DNA from: Rana temporaria
Taxonomy: Eukaryota; Chordata; Amphibia; Anura; Ranidae
Assembly (NCBI RefSeq): GCF_905171775.1
Contig: NC_053491.1
Span: 109,998,682-110,062,681, forward strand
Length of the DNA stretch: 64,000 nucleotides
Reading direction: 5' to 3'
The position numbers and the translations under genes are program-made. The notes beneath the pieces were generated by a model. It was not told where the DNA came from. It searched no databases and saw nothing but the letters and a program-made list of their open reading frames with translations. This document shows, in pieces, positions 54,840-64,000 of this stretch; the stretch's first letter is position 1; each line of letters opens with the position of its first letter.

Positions 54840-55186
54840 AAAAAAAACACACCTGCAAGAGAAAGGCATAATGAGCTAGTATGCATAGCATACTAGCTCA
54901 TTATGTGGCACTTACCTGAAATCGAAGCCCCCCGAAGTGCTCCTCGTTCCCCTCAGAGCTTCTTCCAGGTATCGCTGCTCCAGCGCTGTGATTGGCCGAT
55001 GACGTCACTCCCGTGCATGCGTGCAGGACCAGCATAATCCCATTTATAATGCATACGCTGTAGACATCGGTGCATTGTTTTCTGCAAATAGGTTAAGGAG
55101 ATATTTCTTGCACCTACAGGTAAGCCTTAATCTATTACCTGTAGGTGCAACTTGTCAAAGTGGGTTTACAACCACTTTAATACAGG
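54840..55186. repeat. Interspersed repeat with 18-bp palindrome
   Basis: CATAATGAGCTAGTATGC (54867-54884) and its complement (54888-54905) flank a 3-base loop. The same word occurs at 11466. ACCTACAGGTAA and TTACCTGTAGGTGCA mirror each other near 55115-55150. It ends GGTTTACAACCACTTTAA, as in K-like elements. Confidence 0.6.
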
Positions 55187-55560
55187 GGTCCCCCATTATA
55201 AGATGTACTGAGGTCCCCATTATAGAGTGCAGCCCCCCTAATCCACATGACAGGGGGTCCCCCATTAAAAGATGTACTGAGGTCCCCATTATAGAGTGCA
55301 GCCCCCCTAATCCACATGACAGGGGGTCCCCATTATAAGATGTACTGAGGTCCCCATTATAGAGTGCAGCCCCCCTAATCCACATGACACGGGGTCCCCC
55401 ATTATAAGATGTACTGAGGTCCCCATTATAGAGTGCAGCCCCCCTAATCCACATGACAGGGGGTCCCCCATTATAAGATGTACTGAGGTCCCCATTATAG
55501 AGTGCAGCCCTCCTAATCCACATGACAGGGGGTCCCCCATTATGAGTACACTGTCCATGC
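55187..55560. repeat. 69-bp minisatellite, about 5.4 copies
   Basis: AGATGTACTGAGGTCCCC restarts at 55201, 55270, 55338, 55407 and 55476 (68-69 bp). Units are almost identical. Confidence 0.93.
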
Positions 55561-55689
55561 TCAAGAAGACACACAGGGCCCCCCATTATATTAAGTACAG
55601 TGCACCCCCCCAACATATATACAGGGATTCTCTACCCCTATGATACATCACTATACTTAACTGTACACATATTCCATCACTGCACAGAT

Positions 55690-56455
55690 GACACGTTACA
55701 TTGCTGTGCCCCTCTTCACACATTACATTGTTGTACCCCCTCTGAACACGTTACATTGTTGTACTCCCTCTGCACACACGTTACATTGCTGTACTCCCTC
55801 TGCAACACGTTACATTGTTGTACTCCCTCTGCACACACGTTACATTGCTGTACTCCCTCTGCACACACGTTACATTGCTGTACCCCCTCTGAACAAATGT
55901 TACATTGTTGTACTCCCTCTACACACATGTTGCATTGTTGTACTCCCTCTACACACATGTTGCATTGTTGTACTCCCTCTACACACGTTACATTGCTGTA
56001 CCCCCTCTGAACACATGTTACATTGTTGTACTCCCTCTACACACGTTACATTGTTGTACTCCCTCTACACACGTTACATTGTTGTACTCCCTCTACACAC
56101 ATGTTACATTGCTGTACCCCCTCTGAACACATGTTACATTGTTGTACTCCCTCTACACACATGTTACATTGCTGTACCCCCTCTGAACACATGTTGCATT
56201 GTTGTACCCCCTCTGAACACGTTACATTGTTGTACTCCATCTGCACATATGTTGCATTGCTGTACTCACTCTACACACGTTACATTGTTGTACTCCATCT
56301 GCACACATGTTGCATTGCTGTACTCACTCTACACACGTTACATTGCTGTACCCCCTCTGAACACATGTTACATTGCTGTACTCCCTCTGAACACATGTTG
56401 CATTGTTGTACTCCCTCTACACACATGTTACATTGCTGTACTCCCTCTGCACACA
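55690..56455. repeat. 28-30-bp minisatellite, about 26 copies
   Basis: Units of the type ACACGTTACATTGTTGTACTCCCTCTG, alternating GTTGTACTCC and GCTGTACCCC. Most are 30 bp, hence frames of up to 309 codons that are not genes. Confidence 0.92.
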
Positions 56456-57059
56456 TGTTCACCATTGATAGTAAACAGGGTTCAGTGTAAAACTGTGACA
56501 AAAGGAACCACTGGCTCTTACCATCTTTGCTCCAGCAGACATTTTATTCTCCAAGCTGCACATTGTACATCTTGCTTAGCCTGGACTTCAGGAGGAGGCG
56601 GGTACAGAGCTGAGTGACAGGGCAGCAGACCAATCAACTTTCAGCTGCATTTGATAACACAGCAGCCAGACTTCCTGTAGGAGGCAGAAATATACAGATA
56701 GCAGTGTATAGGAGAATCTTTGGTGTCACTGTTCTCACTGACACGACTAGGACATGTGTAAAACAAGTCACACATACAGACTATTGTGGTGCTACTGATC
56801 CAATGGCGACCCTTGCCCTGAGTCCTCTCACTGGTTCAGGAAGTGTCCTCCCTTCGCTCTCTCTCCGCACAGGACCGGGCCGCTTACTCCATCCATCCCG
56901 TCCCTCCTGTGCTCACCGGGATCCCTTCCCTAGCTCCGCATCCCGATCCCCGCTGGCAAACTAACGCTTCCATGCTGCGCCCTCTTTCTATGGGGCACAG
57001 GGTGGAAGTTTTACTTTGCCTGCTGGAGGGTCAAACAGGTATTTTTAAAACTCGAATCA
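56456..57059. other. Unassigned sequence left of LTR 2
   Basis: No retroviral gene, TE end or exon is recognised. It is the old flank into which LTR 2 inserted. Confidence 0.4.
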
Positions 57060-57744
57060 CCAGTGTAGCGCCTGGTTACTTTCAAGTACCGGTGCTATTG
57101 AAATTTAGAGGGCGATCAGAGTGTTAGTAGACTCTGATCCAAATTACTATGATCAAAACAGGGTCTCTGTCTCAGCTTGGCTGTGCTGTGGGCTCATTCT
57201 GTTGTGCTGGGGTGTTGTTCCACCCCAGGACGATAGGTGGCAGCAGTGGTGTCGAGACTTGGGTGCTCTTTCCCCAGCAGCCAATCAGGAGGGAGTTTCC
57301 TCGCTGGGCATGCTGGGAGAGGGTATTTATGGGACAGACGCCATTGAGTCTGGGTCTTCTTCCAGTGTGAAGCCCACCTTTAGGCTGAACACATCACGGC
57401 GCCCCCGCGTTATGGCCTACCTGGCTGGGGCGTGCGTGCCACGCGGTGTTCCTGGTTCCAGGACCATGTTGGTCTGGAACATTTGAGCAGCGGCGGGGGC
57501 CCACTGATCGACTGGGCTCCCATTCTTGAAGTTCCCAAGCGGTATAGCTGTTCGGTGGGGAGTCCGTCTTAGGAGAGCCAATGAGAGGCTGGCGATCTAA
57601 AAGAATTTCGACAGACCACCGGGGATCAAGGTAGCCGGACACTGAAGGATTGATCAACTGTCAGTCAGTACCTGGGCGATTATTTGAAGGAGATCCAGAC
57701 GTAATTCTTTCAAAGAGTATTGTCTCCGTAATTGCAATCAGTGA

Positions 57745-58034
57745 GGACCTGTGGCAGAGGTCTCTCCCTGAGTCCATTCCAGGAAGGTCTGTGGCAGAGA
57801 CTTTTCCTCAAGTTCAAGTCCATTCCAGGAAGGTCTGTGGCAGAGACTTTTTCTCAAGTTCAAGTCCATTCCAGGAGGGTCTGTGGCAGAGACTTTTCCT
57901 CAAGTTCAAGAGCATTCCAGGAGGGTCTGTGGCAGAGACTTTTCCTCAAGTTCAAGTCCATTCCAGGAGGGTCTGTGGCAGAGACTTTTCCTCAAGTTCA
58001 AGTCCATTCCAGGAGGGTCTGTGGCAGAGACCCT
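57745..58034. repeat. 46-bp minisatellite within LTR 2
   Basis: GTGGCAGAGACTTTTCCTC restarts at 57791, 57837, 57883, 57929, 57975 and 58021, always 46 bp apart. LTR 1 has a different tandem duplication (about 52 bp, also with TGGCAGAG) in the equivalent place. Confidence 0.92.
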
Positions 58035-59039
58035 AAAAAAAGGTTCGAGTGATACTCCGGCTGCCAGGTCAGTGAGAGAGGCCTGTCCGGGTACACTAAG
58101 CCTACTCAGTCAGGAGTGGTGCAGAAAGTGTTCATATGGGAGCAGAACTGTTTCCAAATACTACGCCTGAATCTGCTGTTCTCCTTCTTCCTTCAACTCT
58201 ATCCTTTCACCACCAAATTTATTGTTTTTACCCGGCTGGGTAATAAAGAGCACAGAAAATACACCTTTTGCGGACATTTCATTACTACTGCTCATGGGCG
58301 TCCGCTGGTATGGGCAAGGGGGGGTCAAGTGCCCCCCCCTGGAATCGGCAAGGTGTCTGCACACAGACAGTGATGTTCCTTAGCAGTCCTTGCAGGCACG
58401 GCGGGGAGGAGAGGGGGCACCAGATTGCGAGCTGCACTACGCTCAGAAGAAGGAGAAGCTCTTCAGCATCTTATCTTGCCCAGCTGTCACACTACCCCGT
58501 GTTCTGAACTCTTATACAGCCCACACACTGAACAGAGTGCCTCCTTCTCTGTAGCTGCAGCCGTACCAGACAGGAGAAGGACGATCCTCCAGGTTTGGCT
58601 GCTGTTCAAGTCAAAGCAGCAGTGAGGGTGGGCGGAGCAGGAAGATAACGTTCACCCAGCAGTCACCAGAGCTCAACCCAGGCCAGCCAAGAAGTTCCTG
58701 AATCAAGGAAGCTGCCAGGTGAAATGCCAACTTATATTTGTAGAACAAGTTGGGTTAATGTCTGCTTGTTTCTGTGCCATGGTCTGTCTGTAATCAGTGT
58801 TTGCAGATTACTGTTTAATTATCAGTATCCAGCAACTCTGATAAGACCCCAGACCAGGAAAATTCTACTACTTCCCAGGCTCATTGCAAATCTGTAATGG
58901 ACATTTTTAAGACTACATGTTTTGATTGCAAAGGAAGTGAGCATCTGCAAAAAATCATTTCTGACCAAGCATGTGATCAGTTACATATTATATAAGGTCA
59001 GTTACAAATGTCTAAAAATCTCTCTCTCGCTCAGCATGA

Positions 59040-59577
59040 GACCCCTTTCACACTGATATGTTTTTACAGCGTTTTAGCGTTAAAATTAGCGCTCATAAAA
59101 CGCTCTCCATGCATCTCAATGGACCCTTTCACACTGAGTCCTGCAAGCAGCATCTTTGGAGCAGCTTTTGAGCGCTGAAAAAAACTCTCCAAAAACGCCC
59201 CTCTCCATTGAAATGAATTGAAAGCGCTGTAAAAACGCCTTACCCTTTCACACTGAGGCGTTGAACTGGTGGGGCGTTGAGAAAAGTCCTGCAAGCAGCT
59301 TTTGGGCGCTGAAAAAAACGCTACAAAAACGCCCCTCTCCATTGAAATGAATTGAAAAGCGCTGTAAAAACGCCTTACCCTTTCACACCAAGGCACTGCA
59401 AAAACGCCCTAAAACGTTAGGGTCTTAGTGGTGCTTTACCAGCACATTGGGATTGCTGATGAGGCTTTGCTCGAATAACGCTGTAATAACGCTTGAAAAA
59501 CACTTGAATAACGCTGTAATAACGCTCGAAAAACGCTGTAATAACGCTCGAAAAACGCCCCAGTGTGAAAGGGGCCT
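59040..59577. mobile_element. S-family MITE copy 5 with internal duplication
   Basis: Ends GACCCCTTTCACACTGAT and CCAGTGTGAAAGGGGCC. A block of 148 bp (TCCTGCAAGCAGC to GCCTTACCCTTTCACAC) is present twice, at 59139 and 59287. CGAAAAACGCTGTAATAACG repeats close to the right end. Confidence 0.8.
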
Positions 59578-59786
59578 TAATCATTTTGGGCATTCTGTAT
59601 GTAACTGTTAATTTTTTACAAGAAATCTGTATTTTAGGCTAACTGAAGACACCCAAAATTTAGCGCAGTTTGGCATCTTCACCCTGGTCACCAGATAACC
59701 TTGTCCCGACACTGGCAGCACTGCAAGTTCAGTGTCACTGGGCACAATAGGAGACAGTATCATTTGTATAGGCACAATAGGAGTTA

Positions 59787-60228
59787 CCGTATTTATCGGG
59801 GTATAGCGCGCTCCCGCGTATAGCGCGCACCCCTAAAGTTGCCCCGAATTCCTGTGGAAAAAAGTTTTTTTGTACTTACAGTTTTGGTGTCTTGCGCGGC
59901 GGCCTCGTCGGGTCCGGCGTCCGTCTGCGGCTCCCCGCTCGTTTCCCGCGCCGAGTTTGAATACTGTGCCGACATATACAGAGCGCAGTACACTCGTGTA
60001 TTGTCGGCAATGCTCGGCTACTCTCGCGCTGACGTCCTGTACGTCCAGGACGTCAGCGCGGGAGGAGCCGAGACTGCCCGACAATACACGAGTGCACTGC
60101 GCTCGGTATATGTCGGCGCAGTATTCAAACTCAGCGCGGGAAAGCGGGTATCGGCGTATACCGCGCACCCACGATTTTGCCCTGATTTTCAGGGAAAAAA
60201 AGTGCGCCGTATACGCCGATAAATACGG
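59787..60228. mobile_element. T1: TA-flanked palindromic MITE
   Basis: Ends CCGTATTTATCGGGGTATA and TATACGCCGATAAATACGG are inverted, with TA at 59785-59786. Two 99-bp arms (59941-60039 and 60046-60144) are near-complementary around GACGTCCTG-TACGTC-CAGGACGTC. Same end family as U1 (9221). Confidence 0.8.
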
Positions 60229-60232
60229 TGTA

Positions 60233-60389
60233 TGGACAGAATATCATCTTTATGCCATTGTGCCCATATAACTGCTATTTTGCCTAATATAGATGATGTT
60301 ACACCCATATAGAGGCACACCAGCATCTATATGGGCACAAAAGCAGCTGTATGGGCATAACAGCATAAAGATGATATTGTGTCCATATA
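60233..60389. repeat. Inverted repeat, 44-bp arms
   Basis: ATGGACAGAATATCATCTTT and ATGCCATTGTGCCCATATAA return as complements in 60346-60389 with a few mismatches. Two ATATGGGCAC words lie in the loop. Confidence 0.75.
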
Positions 60390-61129
60390 GATTTTAAAAT
60401 CTCCACTGGCTTGAGCCAATGCTGCACCATGCAGGTGTAGTTTTTTTTTTTGTAATTGATTGATTGCCTAATTGTATGTTTATTTATACCTTTACTTGCT
60501 GTGGTCGCTCGCAGCATATTTTTCATGGTTTTGCATGTGGCTTTTCCCCCAAAAAGTGCCAAATGTGGAAGAGGAAGGGGGGAGGGTGCAAACAAGTGGC
60601 GCTTCCCCTTTTGGGTGGAGCTCTGCTTTAAAACTGCCACAACCCACCAATAGGGAGGGTAGATTGAAAGTAGAATTCCAGCTTGCGCTAGCCCTAAAAA
60701 CTTCCCCCGCCCCCTTACCCCTAACACTTATGCGGGCTAACCTATTTTCAGACTGTTCCAATCTGGCCATGTTATCTCACCTGTGTGATCCAGCAGCATA
60801 TGCAGGGGAGAGGAGCGAGCGCCAATAACAACTGTGACATGGGAATCTATGGGTGACATCTGCTCATCAGGCTTTATCAGCCATCGCCAAGCACTTTCTC
60901 CTCTGCAGCCGCTGTTGACTGACAAAGGTAAAATCACACGACCAGACCTTAAAATGTTGCCCCCCTCTGAAAAAAGTTCTGCGGACGCCCATGCTACTGC
61001 TATATGTACCATACACCATACACCCCTAGGAATTCGGAGAGCCACGAGGTAAATGTGCCACCCAAAACAAACCAGCAGCTCCTCCGGGGGGTAGTGCTAC
61101 ACCAGCGATTCAGACAAAAGCTGGATGTG

Positions 61130-61369
61130 CAGACTATAACATTTTTGTAGTACGTGAAACGTCGAATTTTCATTTAATTAGTATGGTTTTCGTACAAAAA
61201 AAACATGCTCAGAAACGAAAGAATACATACTAAACTAGTCAACACATTACGTCACTTCTGAAGTTGTTTTCTGTCGTACGAGAATTTTTGTATGGTGAGT
61301 AACCTCTTTAATTTCGACATTAGACTAGCATGCAACAAAAAACTGAAAATCTGATTGTGTGTACGAAGC
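61130..61369. mobile_element. W-like fragment
   Basis: It ends CTGATTGTGTGTACGAAGC, a W terminus, and has TTTTCGTACAAAAAAAAC and TCGTACGAGAATTTTTG words. It is cut or bordered by A3. Confidence 0.55.
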
Positions 61370-62715
61370 TTAAAGGGGTTGTGAAGGTTTGTTTTTTATT
61401 TTCTAAATAGGTTCCTTTAACCACTTAAGACCCGGACCTTTATGCAGGTAAAGGACCTGGCCAGTTTTTGCGATTCGCCACTGCGTCGCTTTAACTGACA
61501 ATTGCGCGACGTGGCTCCCAAACAAAATTGGCGTCCTTTTTTTCCCAAAAATAGAGCTTTCTTTTGGTGGTATTTGATCACCTCTGCGGTTTTAATTTTT
61601 TGCGCTATAAACAAAAATAGAGCGACAATTATGAAAAAAAATGCAATATTTTTTACTTTTTGCTATAATAAATATCCCCCAAAAATATATAAAAAAACGT
61701 TTTTTTTCCTCAGTTTAGGCCGATACGTATTCTTCTACATATTTTTCGTAAAAAAAAAACGCAATAAGCGTTTGATTGGTTTGCGCAAAAGTTATAGCGT
61801 TTACAAAATAGGGGATAGTTTTATTGCATTTTTATAAAAAAAAAAAAAAAAAAAATTACTACTAATGGCGGGATCAGCGATTTTTTTTTTTTTTTTTTGT
61901 GACTGCGACATTATGGCGGACACATTGGACAATTTTGACACATTTTTAAGACCATTGTCATTTTCACAGCAAAAAATGCTATAAAAATGCATTGTTTACT
62001 GTGAAAATGACAATTGCAGTTTGGGAGTTAACCACTAGGGGGCGCTGAAGGGGTTGAGTGTGACCTCATATGTGTTTCCAACTGTAGGGGGGCGGGGCTG
62101 GACGTGTGACGTCATTGATCGCCTTTCCCTATATCAGGGAACAGACAATCAATGACAGCGCCACAGTGAAGAACGGGGAAGCTGTGTTTACACACATCTC
62201 TCCCCGTTCTTCAGCTCCGAGGACCAATCGCGGGACTCCGGCGGCGATCGTGTCCCGCGGTCACGGAGCTTCGGACCGGGTTGCGGCGCGCGCCCGCGAC
62301 CCACGGCTGGGCATTTAAAGAGGACGTACAGGTACGTGCTTGTGCCCAGCCGTGCCATTCTGCCGACGTATATGTGCAGGAGGCGGTCCTTAAGTGGTTA
62401 AGCTAGTGCATTATTGGTTCAGTTACCTTTTCCTTCCATTTCCCTTCTAAATGTTTTTTTTTCTTTGTCTGAATTTCTCACTTCCTGTTCCTCCTCAGTA
62501 AGCTTGCTACCATCACCCGAGCCGTTCTGGCTGGGGGTTAGTCAGCCAGAACAGCTTACTGAGGGAGAACAGGAAGTGAGAAATTCAGACAAAGAAAACA
62601 AAGAAAAAAAACATTTAGAAGGGAAATTGAAGGAAAAGGTAAGTGAACCAACAATGCACTAGCTTAAAGGAGCCTATTTAGAAAATAAAAAAACGAACCT
62701 TTACAACCCCTTTAA
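61370..62715. mobile_element. A-family TTAA element copy 3, split by B1
   Basis: TTAA is at 61370-61373 and 62712-62715, with ends AGGGGTTGTGAAGG and CCTTTACAACCCCTT. The central hairpin is as in A1 (TTTGTCTGAATTTCTCACTT and complement). B1 is inserted at a TTAA between GTTCCT and GCTAGTGCATT. A1 shows the equivalent uninterrupted stretch (GTTCCTGTAAGCTAGTGC, 7692-7709). Confidence 0.9.
61417..62401. mobile_element. B-family TTAA element copy 1, nested in A3
   Basis: TTAA is at 61417-61420 and 62398-62401. It is in opposite orientation to B2/B3: begins CCACTTAAGACCCGGACC and ends GGCGGTCCTTAAGTGG. Full-length interior, 985 bp, non-coding. Internal words TTGATCACCTCTGCGG, CATAATGTCGCAGTC-type and CACTAGGGGGCGCTGAAG confirm the family. 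Confidence 0.92.
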
Positions 62716-63006
62716 GTAACAATGTGAAATAAACAAATAAACGCCCACCAGAGGGTCTAGAACACAAAATAAACAAACCTAAATAAGTGCGTAAAACCAA
62801 TATTGAAAAGATAGATAATACATGTGTCTTGTAATATCACACAAACCACAAACTCATTTAAAAAGTAAAAGCCAGGCTAACCAACACACATAAAAGAGAA
62901 ATTGAAATATAAAAAGATGATGCAACTCAAATATAAAAGATTGTAATTTATCAAGTGCTCAATGATGTGTAAAACCAAAACAATTAGTGAGTGTACAGCT
63001 TGTATA
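62716..63006. other. Unassigned AT-rich sequence
   Basis: No features are recognised. Confidence 0.4.
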
Positions 63007-63887
63007 AGAGCCGGTTCACATAGGGGCGACTTGAGTTCCGACTTCAAGTCGCGCAAACATGAGAAATTACATTAAAGTGAATGGGAGCCATCTTAATGTA
63101 CACTACTCAAGTCGCTCCGACTTCAGAAAAGGTTCCTGTACTACTTCAAGGCAACTTCCAGGCGACTTGTATCCATTGATTTCAATGGAAGTTGCATCCA
63201 AAGTCGCATCACTGTCTTAACTGAAGCAACTTACAAGGAAGAGAAAATAGTTTTCTCAGGCAAACCATATACTCATTCACATAGGGTGGGGGGGCCGGGA
63301 TCTGGGGGCCCCCTTATTAAAGGGGGCTCCCGGATTCCGATAAGCCCCCCGCCCGCAGCCCCCGACAACCAACAGCCAGGGTTGTCGGGAAGAGGCCCTT
63401 GTCCTCATCAACATGGGGACAAGGTGCTTTGGGGTGGAGGGGTTGCAGGGCGCCCCCCTGCCCCAAAGCACCTACGCCCCCCATGTTGAGGGCATGCGGC
63501 CTGGTACGGTTCAGGAGGGGGGGCGCTCGCTCGTCCCCACCCCCTTTCCTTACCGGCTGGGCTGCGTGCTCGGATAAGGGTCTGGTATGGATTTTGGGGG
63601 AACCCCCACGCCGTATTTTCAGCATAGGGTGTTCCGCTTAAAATCCATACCAGACCTAAGGACCTGGTATGCTCTTGGAGGGGAAACCCATGCCGGTTTT
63701 TTATTTCAAATTTGGCGTGGAGTTCGCTCTCATGATAAGCCACTGGCAAAGTCCCCTGTCCTGGAGGCGACTTCAAGTCACATTGTAAGTCTCCCCAAGT
63801 CGTGCTGTGGTTCACGCTCAAGTCGTGTCCAAGTCACCTCGCAAAGTCGTGGACAAAGTCGTGTTGCCCCTGTGTGAACCAGCTCTA
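63007..63887. mobile_element. M-family MITE copy 2, split by another repeat
   Basis: Ends AGAGCCGGTTCACATAGG and CCTGTGTGAACCAGCTCT match M1. GACTTCAAGTCGC and GTCGTGTCCAAGTCACC are M-type. The middle (about 63270-63720) is foreign: GGGGGCCCCCTTATTAAAGG, ATCAACATGGGGACAAGG, ATCCATACCAGACC, the N repeat also seen at 26378-26540. Confidence 0.7.
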
Positions 63888-63933
63888 ACTGTGAAAATTT
63901 GCTGTCCCCTCAAAATAATTCAACACACAGATA

Positions 63934-64000
63934 TTAACCACTTCAATACTGGGCATTTTCACCCCCTTCCTGCCCAGGCCAATTTTCAGCGCTGTAACAT
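63934..64000. mobile_element. B-prime element, cut by the window edge
   Basis: TTAA at 63934 followed by CCACTTCAATACTGGGCA and CCCCTTCCTGCCCAGGCC, matching the start of the element at 36616. Confidence 0.75.

Larger units (their letters stand above)
58293..60993. mobile_element. R: hAT-type element inside LTR 2
   Basis: A perfect 8-bp duplication CTACTGCT lies at 58285-58292 and 60994-61001. Ends CATGGGCGTCCGC and GCGGACGCCCATG are exact 13-bp complements, each followed inward by a G-rich then GGGGGCAA-type segment. 2.7 kb in all, including nested S5 and T1. No transposase is recognised, so it is non-autonomous or decayed. Confidence 0.85.
57064..61101 (+). mobile_element. Solo LTR 2 (TGTAGCGCC family), split by R
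   Basis: It starts TGTAGCGCCTGGTTAC and ends GGGGTAGTGCTACA, with a perfect 4-bp duplication CCAG at 57060-57063 and 61102-61105. Promoter-like CAGCAGCCAATCAGGAGGG (57282), GCATGCTGGGAGAGGGTATTTATGG (about 57309) and a poly(A) signal AATAAA (58242-58247) follow in order. ATGGCCTACCTGGC (57411) is shared with LTR 1. After removing element R and one 8-bp duplication, the LTR is 1329 bp. No gag or pol is present. Confidence 0.85.

Noticed and set aside
55688..56617. 309-codon open frame with repeated Leu/His/Cys pattern
   Set aside because: It is the 30-bp minisatellite read in one frame. Because 30 is divisible by 3 the frame stays open in several registers and on both strands. No start context, domain or splice evidence.

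Overview
This is vertebrate nuclear DNA. I find no host protein-coding exon, tRNA or rRNA in it, so the whole window reads as intergenic or deep-intronic sequence built from transposable elements (TEs) and minisatellites. Three kinds of evidence point to an anuran amphibian, probably a ranid-type frog. The first is the abundance of short non-autonomous DNA transposons with TTAA target sites and CCACTTAAG or AAAGCGG ends. The second is the presence of Tc1 transposases, DIRS tyrosine-recombinase remains, Gypsy-like LTRs with TGTAGCGCC ends and a Tx1/L1-like LINE tail. The third is the recurring pseudo-palindromic 'cacactgag / cccattgatttcaatgggc' MITEs. The species assignment is inference. Family letters used below (A, B, J, K, Q, S, T/U, V, W and so on) are my own working labels for sequences that recur within this window.

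Layout. 0-9 kb: S- and W-family MITEs, a 46-bp minisatellite, a solo LTR (3364-4518, minus) and a broken DIRS recombinase (7116-7650, minus) next to a TTAA element. 9-18 kb: a three-level nest (9221-10120), J-, K-, A- and C-family elements, then a retroelement with a hammerhead-ribozyme-like motif (17645-17676). 18-30 kb: B-family elements, a 38-bp minisatellite split by a 271-bp element, a LINE tail inside a B element, many long hairpins and a G-rich array. 30.1-35.2 kb: the best-resolved locus, a 49-bp minisatellite invaded by a 170-bp hAT MITE and by a Tc1 transposon. That Tc1 copy was later hit by at least three more insertions, one of which carries a fourth. 35-49 kb: further MITEs, a second Tc1 copy sitting between TA/CA microsatellites, inverted Tc1 fragments and several minisatellites. 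49.5-51.3 kb and 57.1-61.1 kb: two more solo LTRs of the same family as the first, both split by later insertions. 61-64 kb: nested A/B TTAA elements and a split M-family MITE.

Nothing here works together as a cellular pathway. The value of the window is as a dated record of insertions: many borders, empty sites and target-site duplications (TSDs) can be read to the base, which fixes the relative ages of families. The candidates for something less familiar are the V family (retro-insertions that begin at a hammerhead-like GAAACGCGTC motif) and the V3 insert, a non-coding element with 54-bp inverted ends and a 13-bp TSD. I see no sign of an intact novel protein system.
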